In this document: positions 34,605 through 42,551 of the stretch, piece after piece
How positions within the stretch are numbered: position 1 is the first letter of the stretch
How the letters are laid out: each line of letters begins with the position of its first letter
Assembly: GCF_934754925.1 (NCBI RefSeq)
Contig: NZ_CAKVJA010000002.1
Span: 1 to 64,000, forward strand
From: an uncultured Clostridium sp.
GTDB lineage: Bacteria > Bacillota > Clostridia > Clostridiales > Clostridiaceae
Length of the DNA stretch: 64,000 nt
Direction of reading: 5' to 3'
Translations under genes and position numbers: made by a program
Notes under the pieces: model-generated
Database searches by the model: none
Told to the model about the DNA's origin: nothing
The model's input: the letters and a program-made list of their open reading frames with translations, nothing else

Positions 34605-35321
34605 ATGGTGGGTATAAAAAGTGATGTAGGTGTAGTTAGAAGTTTAAATGAAGATTATGCTTCATACATTGAAGAAGAGGACTATAAGTTATATATAGTA
34701 GCTGATGGTATGGGAGGTCATAATGCTGGAGAAGTAGCTAGCGAGATGGCTGTGAATGCTGTTAAATTATATGTAAAAGACAATTACAAAAGTGATGGTA
34801 TCAATGTACTTGAAAATGCCATAATTTTTGCAAATGAAAAAATATATGATAAAGCAAGATGCGGTTCTGAATATAAAGGTATGGGAACTACTTTAGTTGC
34901 TGCTTTTGTATATGAAGATAATGTTATTGTTGCTAATGTTGGAGATAGCAGTTGTTTTGGTATTATTGATAATGATATTATTAAAATAACAAAAGATCAC
35001 TCTTTAGTTCAAGAATTAATAGATTCTGGAAGTATAACTGAAGAAGAGGGAAGAAATCATCCAAAGAAAAATGTTATTACTAGGGCATTAGGAACAAATA
35101 ATATAGTTAAAGTCGATATATTTAAAATTGATATAAATACTTATGATAAATATTTGTTATGTACAGATGGATTATCTAATGAAGTTTTAAAAGAAGAAAT
35201 ACTAAGAGAAATAAGTGATATTAATGACTACAATACTGCCTGTGACAAGTTAGTTTTATTAGCAAAGAATCGAGGGGGAAGAGATAATATTACGGTCTTG
35301 CTATTTGGAGGAGAGGTGTAG
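34605..35321 (+). CDS. prpC: PP2C-type serine/threonine phosphatase PrpC
   Basis: A 238-residue metal-dependent phosphatase (Stp1/PrpC type) that reverses PrkC phosphorylation. Metal-binding motifs are VADGMGGHNAGE (D34), NVGDSSCF, CTDGLSNEV and GGRDNITVLL. RBS AAAGGGGAG. The stop is two bases before prkC, and kinase and phosphatase form a conserved pair. Confidence 0.95.
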   Translation: MVGIKSDVGVVRSLNEDYASYIEEEDYKLYIVADGMGGHNAGEVASEMAVNAVKLYVKDNYKSDGINVLENAIIFANEKIYDKARCGSEYKGMGTTLVAAFVYEDNVIVANVGDSSCFGIIDNDIIKITKDHSLVQELIDSGSITEEEGRNHPKKNVITRALGTNNIVKVDIFKIDINTYDKYLLCTDGLSNEVLKEEILREISDINDYNTACDKLVLLAKNRGGRDNITVLLFGGEV

Positions 35322-35323
35322 AA

Positions 35324-37420
35324 ATGATCGGTGAAGTATTAGGTAATAGATATGAACTGATGGAAAAAATAGGAGAAGGTGGAATGGCAATAGTTTATAA
35401 GGCTAGGGATAATAAGTTAAGTAGACTTGTTGCTGTGAAAATTCTAAAAAAGGAATTCGCCAATAATAAAGATATTTCGGATAAATTTAAAAAAGAAGCA
35501 ACAGCTGTAGCTAATTTTTCAGATGCAAATATAGTTAATGTATTAGATGTTGGACATGAAGAAGAAGGAAACATGGACTATTTTGTTATGGAATATGTTA
35601 GTGGTAAAACACTAAAGGAATTAATAGTTGAAAATGGAAAATTAAATTATACAGTTGCTATTAGTATAGCAATTCAAATAGCAAAAGCTTTAGAATGTGC
35701 ACATAAAAATAATATTATTCATAGGGATGTAAAGCCACAGAATATATTAGTTACTGAAAGTGGAGTGGTAAAAGTTACTGATTTTGGAATAGCTAAAAGT
35801 TCAACTTCAGCTACTATAACTAATACTACAACAATAATGGGATCAGCACATTATTTATCACCAGAGCAAGCTAAAGGTACCTTTATTGATTTAAGATCAG
35901 ATATTTATTCTTTAGGCATAGTTTTATATGAAATGGTAACGGGAGTACTTCCTTTTGATGGCGAGTCACCAGTTACAATTGCTTTAAAGCATATTCAATC
36001 AGAGCCAATTGAGCCTAAAAAATATAATAGTTCTATACCAGATAGTTTAAATAATTTAATAATGAAGTCTATAAGTAAAGAAACTATAAATAGATATCAG
36101 AATTGTAGAGAATTAATAAATGATTTACAAAAGATAAAGGAAAATCCAAATGCATCTATTGATGCTAAAATGAATTATGATGATGGTAGAACAATAGTAA
36201 TGGAGCCTATTAGGCATGAAAGTATTCTAAATAAAGATGTAAAATCAGAACCTAATAAAAGTTTATATTCAAAGTCTGATTTTGAAAATGACTATGAAGA
36301 AGATGATGAAGAAGATGATGATAACTTCTTTGAATCAAAAGATAATTCAAAAAAAAGTAAGCGCAATAATAAAGTTATTATAATTGTTGGATCTGTAATT
36401 ATTGCAATTGCATTATTAGGTGGAATTGCATTTGGTTCTGGATTATTAACAGGAGGAAGTACTAGCAGTAATAAGACTGTAACAGTTCCTAATATAGTTG
36501 GTATGACATTAGAAAATGCTACTAAGGAGTTAGAAAAGTTAGGATTGAAAATTAAGGTTTTAGAAACTGTTGAAAGCGATGAAGAAGAAAATACTATAAT
36601 AGAAATGAATCCTGTATCAAATACAGATGCTAAAAAAGGTGATATTATAGAAGTAAAAGTTTCTGGTGGTCTATCTAAAGTAACAGTTCCTGACTTAAGA
36701 GATTATGAAATAAATTATATAGAAAATTTATTAAGTCAAAAGGGATTAGAGTGGAATATTACTTATAAATATAGTGAAAATATTAAAGCAGGATATCTAA
36801 TAAGTCAGTATCCAGAAAGAGATAAGGAAGTTACAAAGGGAACAACAATTGAACTTACTATAAGTAAGGGACCAGAAGAAAAATTTGTATCAGTATCTAA
36901 TTATCTAGGACAAAATGTAGATGCAGCAAAGAGCGAGTTAGAAGAGTTAGGATTGACAGTTATACTTCAAGAGCAACAAACGGATAGAGAATCTGAAAAT
37001 GGAGTTGTATTAAGCCAATCTCTTGAAAGTGGAACTAAAATTTCTGCAGGTGCAAAAATAACTTTAACTTATGGAAAATATACAGCACCTAGCAATGTAG
37101 ATATTAGCCAGTATTTAAGTATAGGTATGTCTTTAGAAGATGCTATTAATTCTTTAAATGCAGCAGGAATATCATATTCTATATCAGGAGGAACTCCACC
37201 GCAAAGTGATATGAGCCTATATACTGTAAAGGGATTTACAAATAAAATAAAGCAAGGTGAAACTGTTAAAATTCAAGTTGAAAAAACTAAAATTACAGAA
37301 CCAACAGAGCCAAGTGAAGATGATACAGAGACGACAACTCCAGATGATGAAGATTCTACAGATGTAAGTGCAGGTTTAGATCAAGGAAGTAGTAATCCAG
37401 ATTCTACAGCAGGTAACTAA
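35324..37420 (+). CDS. prkC: PASTA-domain serine/threonine kinase PrkC
   Basis: A 698-residue membrane kinase sensing cell-wall fragments; in Bacillus it triggers germination by muropeptides. The kinase domain (about 10-272) has GEGGMAIVY, K39, HRDVKPQN (133-140), DFG (153-155) and SPEQAKG. An acidic linker (321-340) precedes one transmembrane helix (350-373). Outside are three clear PASTA repeats (about 386-451, 452-519, 520-590), a fourth diverged one (to about 660), and a Thr/Asp/Ser-rich acidic tail. RBS GGAGAGGTG. It ends at a terminator. Confidence 0.95.
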   Translation: MIGEVLGNRYELMEKIGEGGMAIVYKARDNKLSRLVAVKILKKEFANNKDISDKFKKEATAVANFSDANIVNVLDVGHEEEGNMDYFVMEYVSGKTLKELIVENGKLNYTVAISIAIQIAKALECAHKNNIIHRDVKPQNILVTESGVVKVTDFGIAKSSTSATITNTTTIMGSAHYLSPEQAKGTFIDLRSDIYSLGIVLYEMVTGVLPFDGESPVTIALKHIQSEPIEPKKYNSSIPDSLNNLIMKSISKETINRYQNCRELINDLQKIKENPNASIDAKMNYDDGRTIVMEPIRHESILNKDVKSEPNKSLYSKSDFENDYEEDDEEDDDNFFESKDNSKKSKRNNKVIIIVGSVIIAIALLGGIAFGSGLLTGGSTSSNKTVTVPNIVGMTLENATKELEKLGLKIKVLETVESDEEENTIIEMNPVSNTDAKKGDIIEVKVSGGLSKVTVPDLRDYEINYIENLLSQKGLEWNITYKYSENIKAGYLISQYPERDKEVTKGTTIELTISKGPEEKFVSVSNYLGQNVDAAKSELEELGLTVILQEQQTDRESENGVVLSQSLESGTKISAGAKITLTYGKYTAPSNVDISQYLSIGMSLEDAINSLNAAGISYSISGGTPPQSDMSLYTVKGFTNKIKQGETVKIQVEKTKITEPTEPSEDDTETTTPDDEDSTDVSAGLDQGSSNPDSTAGN

Positions 37421-37426
37421 AAAAGG

Positions 37427-37462
37427 ATAAGATTGCTTAATTTTAGGCAATCTTATTTTTTT
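37427..37462 (+). terminator. Intrinsic terminator after prkC
   Basis: ATAAGATTGC, 10-base loop, GCAATCTTAT, then a T-run. It separates prkC from rsgA. Confidence 0.85.
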
Positions 37463-37543
37463 AAACTTTCTAAAAGAAAATATTGCATTTATTTTGAAAT
37501 AGTGTTTATTATAAATAAGAAGAGTAAAAAGTTTGGAGGTACT

Positions 37544-38407
37544 ATGAAAGGAAAAATAATCAAAGGAATTGGTGGATTTTATTATGTAAAAACTACTGAT
37601 GGATTAATAGAATGTAAAGCAAGAGGAAAATTTAGACATAAGGATATGAAACCTCTTGTTGGAGATGATGTAGAAATATTAATAGATAATGGTAAAGGAG
37701 TTATTTGTGATATTCATGAAAGAACGTCTGAACTTATTAGACCTACAGTAGCTAATGTAACACAAGCATTTGTTGTTTTTGCTATAAAGAACCCTGATAT
37801 TAATTATGATCTGTTAAATAGATTTTTAGTATTATGTGAGCATAATAATATTAAAGCCATAGTTTGCTTAAATAAGGTTGATTTAGTATCAGATGAGGAA
37901 AAAGAAATAGTTAAGAATAAAATAAATGCTATTGGATATGAAGTGTTATTTATTAATGCTAAAAAAGGTTTAGGGGTAGAATCATTAAAGGAAAAGTTAG
38001 ATGGAAATGTAACAGTTTTATGTGGACCATCAGGAGCAGGAAAATCAACATTAATTAATACCCTAACAGAAAAATATCATATGGAGACAGGAGAAGTTTC
38101 TGATAAAATAGGAAGAGGTAAACATACTACTAGACATAGTGAACTTATTGATGTAGAAGATGGATACATAGTTGATACTCCAGGGTTTTCAACATTAGAA
38201 GTAACCTTTATAGAAAAAGATGATTTGAAATATTGTTTCCCAGAGTTTGAGGAATATAACAATCAATGTAAGTTTAGAGGTTGCTTACATTATAAAGAGC
38301 CTAATTGTGCTGTGAAAAATGCAGTTGAAGAAGGTAAAATTAATAATTTTAGATATGAATTTTATATAAGAACTTTAGAGGATATAATGAGTGGGAGGAG
38401 ATATTAA
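37544..38407 (+). CDS. rsgA: Small ribosomal subunit biogenesis GTPase RsgA
   Basis: A 287-residue circularly permuted GTPase in late 30S maturation. An OB-fold N-terminus is followed by NKVDLV (G4) before GPSGAGKST (G1) and DTPGFS (G3), and a C-terminal zinc knuckle (CKFRGCLHYKEPNC). ATG 37544 is chosen for the RBS TTTGGAGGTA; the in-frame extension to 37433 begins inside the prkC terminator. Its stop overlaps the rpe start by one base. Confidence 0.95.
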   Translation: MKGKIIKGIGGFYYVKTTDGLIECKARGKFRHKDMKPLVGDDVEILIDNGKGVICDIHERTSELIRPTVANVTQAFVVFAIKNPDINYDLLNRFLVLCEHNNIKAIVCLNKVDLVSDEEKEIVKNKINAIGYEVLFINAKKGLGVESLKEKLDGNVTVLCGPSGAGKSTLINTLTEKYHMETGEVSDKIGRGKHTTRHSELIDVEDGYIVDTPGFSTLEVTFIEKDDLKYCFPEFEEYNNQCKFRGCLHYKEPNCAVKNAVEEGKINNFRYEFYIRTLEDIMSGRRY

Positions 38408-39054
38408 TGGTTAAAATAGCACCATCTATATTATCAGCAGATTTTTCGAAGTTAGGACAGGAAGTAGTAAAATTACACAATGCAGGAGCAGATTTTATTC
38501 ATATTGATGTTATGGATGGGGAGTTTGTACCTAATATTACATTTGGAATGCCAGTAATAAAGGCTATAAGAAATAAAACGGATAAGGTTTTTGATGTACA
38601 TTTAATGATAAATAATCCTCAAAGATATATTGATGAATTTATAGCTGCAGGAGCTGATATAATAACTTTACATTATGAAGCAGAAAGACATTTAGATAGA
38701 GCTATACAATATATTAAGTCAAAAGGAGTTAAGGCTGCAGTTGCATTAAATCCAGCTACACCAACAGTTGTTTTAAAGGATATAATTGCAAATTTAGATA
38801 TGGTTTTAATAATGTCTGTTAATCCAGGGTTTGGAGGACAAAAGTTCATACCATATTCATTAAATAAAATTAAGGAAGTCAAGGAGATGGCGTTAAAGGC
38901 TAATAATCCTAATATTTTAATCCAAGTTGATGGTGGAGTAGATAAAAATAATGTGAAGGATGTTATTGAAGCTGGTGCTAATGTTATAGTAGCAGGATCT
39001 GCTGTTTTTGGAGATGGAAATATAGAAGAAAACATTAAAGCTTTAAGAGGGTAG
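38407..39054 (+). CDS. rpe: Ribulose-phosphate 3-epimerase
   Basis: A 215-residue TIM-barrel enzyme of the pentose phosphate pathway. APSILSADF at the N-terminus, HIDVMDGEFVPNITFG with metal-binding His and Asp, VNPGFGGQKF and QVDGGV are the family motifs. RBS GGGAGGAG within rsgA. rsgA-rpe-thiN is a conserved trio. Confidence 0.97.
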   Translation: MVKIAPSILSADFSKLGQEVVKLHNAGADFIHIDVMDGEFVPNITFGMPVIKAIRNKTDKVFDVHLMINNPQRYIDEFIAAGADIITLHYEAERHLDRAIQYIKSKGVKAAVALNPATPTVVLKDIIANLDMVLIMSVNPGFGGQKFIPYSLNKIKEVKEMALKANNPNILIQVDGGVDKNNVKDVIEAGANVIVAGSAVFGDGNIEENIKALRG

Positions 39055-39056
39055 AG

Positions 39057-39695
39057 ATGAATTGTTTAATAGTAGCTGGAGGCGTTAAACCTAAAGATGA
39101 AATTATTAAGTATTATTCAGATCAGTGTGAGCTAATAATTGGGGTAGATAAAGGATGTAATTATCTTTTTGAAGCTAAAGTAAAGCCTCATTATATTGTA
39201 GGAGACTTTGATTCTTCAAATTTAGCTATAATAGATGAAATAGTTAAACAAGGTGTAGTTAAATATCAGTATCAATGTGAGAAAAATTTTACTGATTCTG
39301 AAGAGGCTTTTGAATTAGCAATTTCTAAAATGGTAAAAAAAATTATTTTTTTAGGAGCTACAGGACAAAGGTTTGATCATACATTAGGTAATTTAGGATT
39401 ATTATTAAAAGCTTTGAATTCAGGAGTATTAACAGAAATAGTTGATGATAGAAATAAAATGTTTTTAATTAATAAAAATACCAGTATAAAAAGAGATAAT
39501 AAATATAAGTATGTATCTTTTTTAGCGTATGATAGTATAGTAGAGGAGTTTAGCATAAAAGGTGCTAAATATAACTTAGATAAATATACTTTAAAAATTG
39601 GAGATTCTAGAACTGTATCTAATGAATTTATAACTGATGAAATTAGTTTAGAAATTTCTAATGGTAGTATTTTGGTAGTATATTCAAAAGATTAA
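39057..39695 (+). CDS. thiN: Thiamine pyrophosphokinase
   Basis: A 212-residue enzyme making thiamine diphosphate from thiamine and ATP. VDKGCNYL, VGDFDS and the CEKNFTDSEEAFELA stretch are typical, as is FLGATGQRFDHTLGN. It starts two bases after rpe and ends at a terminator before spoVM. Confidence 0.93.
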   Translation: MNCLIVAGGVKPKDEIIKYYSDQCELIIGVDKGCNYLFEAKVKPHYIVGDFDSSNLAIIDEIVKQGVVKYQYQCEKNFTDSEEAFELAISKMVKKIIFLGATGQRFDHTLGNLGLLLKALNSGVLTEIVDDRNKMFLINKNTSIKRDNKYKYVSFLAYDSIVEEFSIKGAKYNLDKYTLKIGDSRTVSNEFITDEISLEISNGSILVVYSKD

Positions 39696-39728
39696 AATAA
39701 AAAAATAAAAAAATTTTTTAAAAATAAT

Positions 39729-39779
39729 CACCACTTAGCAGTTACTTGCATAATATGTATAGTAAGGAGTGGTGTTTTT
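39729..39779 (+). terminator. Intrinsic terminator after thiN
   Basis: CACCACT (39729-39735) with AGTGGTG (39768-39774), then TTTTT. Confidence 0.72.
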
Positions 39780-39843
39780 ATTTTAAATAAAACAGCATGT
39801 TTAAAATTATTTATGTAACAGAAAATGAATGGGGGGATTAATT

Positions 39844-39915
39844 TTGAAGATTGTTGCTATTAAATTACCAAAGTTTTTATCATCTATAATTAAGTTTTTT
39901 ACTAGAAAAAAATAA
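39844..39915 (+). CDS. spoVM: Stage V sporulation protein SpoVM
   Basis: A 23-residue peptide beginning at TTG. IKLPKFL is identical to the core of Bacillus SpoVM, and the rest forms a basic amphipathic helix ending TRKK. SpoVM recognises the convex forespore membrane and anchors SpoIVA there to start coat assembly. GGGGGGA lies seven bases before the start. The position between thiN and rpmB is the same as in Bacillus. Slightly shorter than the 26-residue Bacillus protein. Confidence 0.93.
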   Translation: MKIVAIKLPKFLSSIIKFFTRKK

Positions 39916-39992
39916 GTACATAGGAGAAAAGTAGCAGAAGCTATTAAGGATAGTATGCCTTTTATTTATACATTATTAAATTTTAATAATAA

Positions 39993-40023
39993 AAAAAGCA
40001 ATTGAATCAATCAATTGCTTTTT
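39993..40023. terminator. Bidirectional terminator between spoVM and rpmB
   Basis: AAAAAGCAATTGA pairs with TCAATTGCTTTTT, giving a T-run on either strand. It serves spoVM on plus and rpmB on minus. The 77 bases before it, after spoVM, hold no gene I can support. Confidence 0.85.
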
Positions 40024-40033
40024 CTATTTGAAC

Positions 40034-40225
40034 TTATATTGCTCTTTCAACCTTACCAGATCTAAGGCATCTTGTACAAACGTGAACAGTTTTTGGTGTT
40101 CCGTTAACTAAAGCCTTTACTCTCTTTATGTTAGGAGCCCAAGTTCTCTTAGATTGACGATGTGAGTGTGAGTATTGAGTTCCAGATACTACACCTTTAT
40201 TACAAACTTCGCATCTTCTTGCCAC
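40034..40225 (-). CDS. rpmB: Large ribosomal subunit protein bL28
   Basis: A 63-residue ribosomal protein. ARRCEVCNKGVVSGTQYSHSH and VCTRCLRSGKV show the zinc-ribbon (C+) form with four cysteines. GGAGGTG precedes its start on the minus strand. It is transcribed opposite to its neighbours, exactly as in Bacillus. Confidence 0.97.
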   Translation of the reverse strand: MARRCEVCNKGVVSGTQYSHSHRQSKRTWAPNIKRVKALVNGTPKTVHVCTRCLRSGKVERAI

Positions 40226-40279
40226 TTGAAAACACCTCCTTATGTTTGAAGATAATTTCTCTTCAATAGGACAAAATAG

Positions 40280-40309
40280 ATTTTAACATAGGTTATATAA
40301 AAAATGCAA
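40280..40309 (-). promoter_or_regulatory. Probable rpmB promoter
   Basis: Minus strand: TTGCAT (40309-40304), 18 bases, TAAAAT (40285-40280). Confidence 0.45.
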
Positions 40310-40443
40310 GGATATTTCAAAAAAATATTTAAAAAAATTATATTATGTTGTTAAATGGCGAAGGAATAGGATAAATTTACTTGAATTAATATAGCAACTA
40401 ATATACAATAATCTATATGGAAAGATAAAAAGGAGGATTTTCT

Positions 40444-40794
40444 ATGGTAGGATATTCAAATGACCTTGGAAGTATACATTACTCTGAAGAAGTATTAGGA
40501 AAAATAGTAGGATTATCAACAATGGAATGCTATGGCGTTGTTGGTATGGTTTCTAAGAACGCTACTGAAGGCCTATGGGAGTTAATGAGAATTGAGAATT
40601 TAAGTAAGGGTGTTAAATTAAGATTTAATGATGAAGATAAATTAATAATAGAATTATCAATAATGGTTGAATACGGAACTAAAATTTCTGTAATAGCTAA
40701 TAATATAATTCAAAAGGTGCGTTATAGTGTTGAAAATTATACTGGACTAAAGGTAGCTTCAGTTACAGTTAATGTTCAAGCGGTAAGAGTCTAG
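40444..40794 (+). CDS. Asp23/Gls24 family envelope stress protein (YloU)
   Basis: A 116-residue member of the Asp23 (DUF322) family. IHYSEEVLGKIVGLSTMECYGVVGM and the C-terminal NIIQKVRYSVENYTGLKVASV are typical. The paralogue yloU sits in front of the DAK-domain gene in many Firmicutes, as here. RBS AAGGAGGAT. Function is not defined beyond cell-envelope association of relatives. Confidence 0.9.
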   Translation: MVGYSNDLGSIHYSEEVLGKIVGLSTMECYGVVGMVSKNATEGLWELMRIENLSKGVKLRFNDEDKLIIELSIMVEYGTKISVIANNIIQKVRYSVENYTGLKVASVTVNVQAVRV

Positions 40795-40805
40795 GAGGGA
40801 ACAGG

Positions 40806-42452
40806 ATGAAATATGATAGAATAAACGGCCATGATTTTTACAATATGGTTGTTAATGCTAGTAATAGATTATTGGAGGAAAGTGATTTCGTTAACGCGTT
40901 GAATGTTTTCCCTGTGCCAGATGGTGACACAGGTACTAATATGTCAATGACTTTTAAGTCTGCTGTAAAAGAAATAGAAAACTTAAATTCAGAATCAATT
41001 GGAGAAACTTCAAAGAAATTAGCAAAGGGTGCTTTAATGGGAGCAAGAGGTAACTCAGGTGTTATCTTATCTCAAATACTTAGAGGGATTTCTAAAGGAT
41101 TAGAAGGAAAAACAAGCGTTGATAGTGCTGAATTTGCAAATGCATTTGTAGAAGGAAGCAAAGCAGCTTATAAAGCCGTAATGAAACCGACAGAAGGTAC
41201 TATACTTTCAGTTATTAGAGCTGCATCAGAAGCAGCTGTAAAAAGTGATAAAACTGATATAGTAGAACTTTTAAGTGAAATAGTGGTTGAAGCAAAGGTA
41301 ATGCTAGATAGAACTCCAGATCTTTTACCAGCACTTAAAAAGGCTAAGGTTGTAGATTCAGGTGGTATGGGATTATATATCATATTACAAGGAATGTATG
41401 ATGCATTAAAAGATGGAATAAAAGCAGAAATAAAAGATATATCTTCTAAAGGATCAAATGGAGCAAGTGCTCAAGCTATAGAAGATATAGATATTAAGTT
41501 TGGATACTGTACAGAATTTATAATATTAGGAGATGCTTCTAAGGCTAAAGCATTCCAAGATGAAATCGAACCTCTTGGTGACTCTATGATTGTTGTTGGA
41601 TATGATGATGTAATAAAAGTACATATTCATACTAATGACCCAGGATTAGTATTATCTAAGGCAGTAGCTGTAGGTGAACTATCTAAAATTAAAATAGATA
41701 ATATGAGAGAAGAGCATAGAGAAGTTTTAATGTCAAAAGAAGAATACGCTACAGGTAAAGTTGAAGAAGCAGAAGCAGAAGTAGCAGTAGAAAAGAAAAA
41801 GTATGCCTTTATTTCAGTAGCTATGGGAGAAGGAATAACTAATGTTCTTAAAGATTTAGGTGTTGATTACGTAATTGAAGGTGGTCAAACTATGAATCCA
41901 TCAACTCAAGATATGATGGAATGTATATCTAAGTTAAATGCTGACCACATATTTATTTTACCTAACAATAAGAATATAATTATGGCAGCAACTCAAGCAG
42001 CAGAAATATCAGATAAGGATGTTAGAGTTATACCAACTAAGAGTATTCCTCAAGGGATTACTTGTATAACTATGTTTAATGCAGAACATGAAGTTGATGA
42101 AAATGAGGCTGCTTTAATGGAAGCATTGGAACTTGTTAAGACAGGCTCTGTAACTTATGCAGTTAGAGATACTGAAATGGATGGAATAGAGATTAAAGAA
42201 GGTAATATGCTTGGCCTTATTGAAGGAAAAATCAATAAGGTTGGAGAAGATTACTTTAAAGTAGCAGAAGATGTTTTAGAGTCTATGATAGATGAAGATA
42301 GTGAACTTATAACTATATTCTATGGTAAAGACGTAGATGAGAGTAAAATAGAAGAGTTTACAGAAAAATTAGAAGAAAAGTATGAAGAGTGTGATGTACA
42401 ATTGTACAAAGGAGATCAACCTTTATACTACTTTATAATGGCTGTAGAGTAA
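40806..42452 (+). CDS. DAK2/DhaL-domain protein, FakA/YloV family
   Basis: A 548-residue protein. The N-terminal DhaL domain (about 1-200) has the ATP- and metal-binding NVFPVPDGDTGTNMSMT and GARGNSGVILSQ. A middle region and a DegV-like C-terminal domain (about 330-548) follow. Relatives (FakA) phosphorylate fatty acids held by FakB proteins, feeding PlsX/PlsY phospholipid synthesis; plsX lies at 52146. RBS TAGGAGGGA. Fatty acid kinase activity is inferred from family architecture. Confidence 0.9.
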   Translation: MKYDRINGHDFYNMVVNASNRLLEESDFVNALNVFPVPDGDTGTNMSMTFKSAVKEIENLNSESIGETSKKLAKGALMGARGNSGVILSQILRGISKGLEGKTSVDSAEFANAFVEGSKAAYKAVMKPTEGTILSVIRAASEAAVKSDKTDIVELLSEIVVEAKVMLDRTPDLLPALKKAKVVDSGGMGLYIILQGMYDALKDGIKAEIKDISSKGSNGASAQAIEDIDIKFGYCTEFIILGDASKAKAFQDEIEPLGDSMIVVGYDDVIKVHIHTNDPGLVLSKAVAVGELSKIKIDNMREEHREVLMSKEEYATGKVEEAEAEVAVEKKKYAFISVAMGEGITNVLKDLGVDYVIEGGQTMNPSTQDMMECISKLNADHIFILPNNKNIIMAATQAAEISDKDVRVIPTKSIPQGITCITMFNAEHEVDENEAALMEALELVKTGSVTYAVRDTEMDGIEIKEGNMLGLIEGKINKVGEDYFKVAEDVLESMIDEDSELITIFYGKDVDESKIEEFTEKLEEKYEECDVQLYKGDQPLYYFIMAVE

Positions 42453-42461
42453 TTATTTTCA

Positions 42462-42500
42462 AAAGCACAAGGAAGTTGATTTCTTGTGCTTTATTTTTTT
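42462..42500 (+). terminator. Intrinsic terminator after the DAK-domain gene
   Basis: AAAGCACAAG pairs with CTTGTGCTTT, followed by a run of T. Confidence 0.85.
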
Positions 42501-42551
42501 TATTTAATATTATAAAATTATATTTATTATTTAAGAATTAGGAGAAATAAA

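Noticed and set aside
37433..37543. N-terminal extension of rsgA to 37433
   Set aside because: It would start within the prkC terminator and lacks an RBS, whereas ATG 37544 has GGAGGT and the family start.
39951..40007. Short ORF after spoVM (ATGCCTTTT...)
   Set aside because: Sixteen codons running into the terminator stem, with only a poorly spaced AAGGA; not supported.
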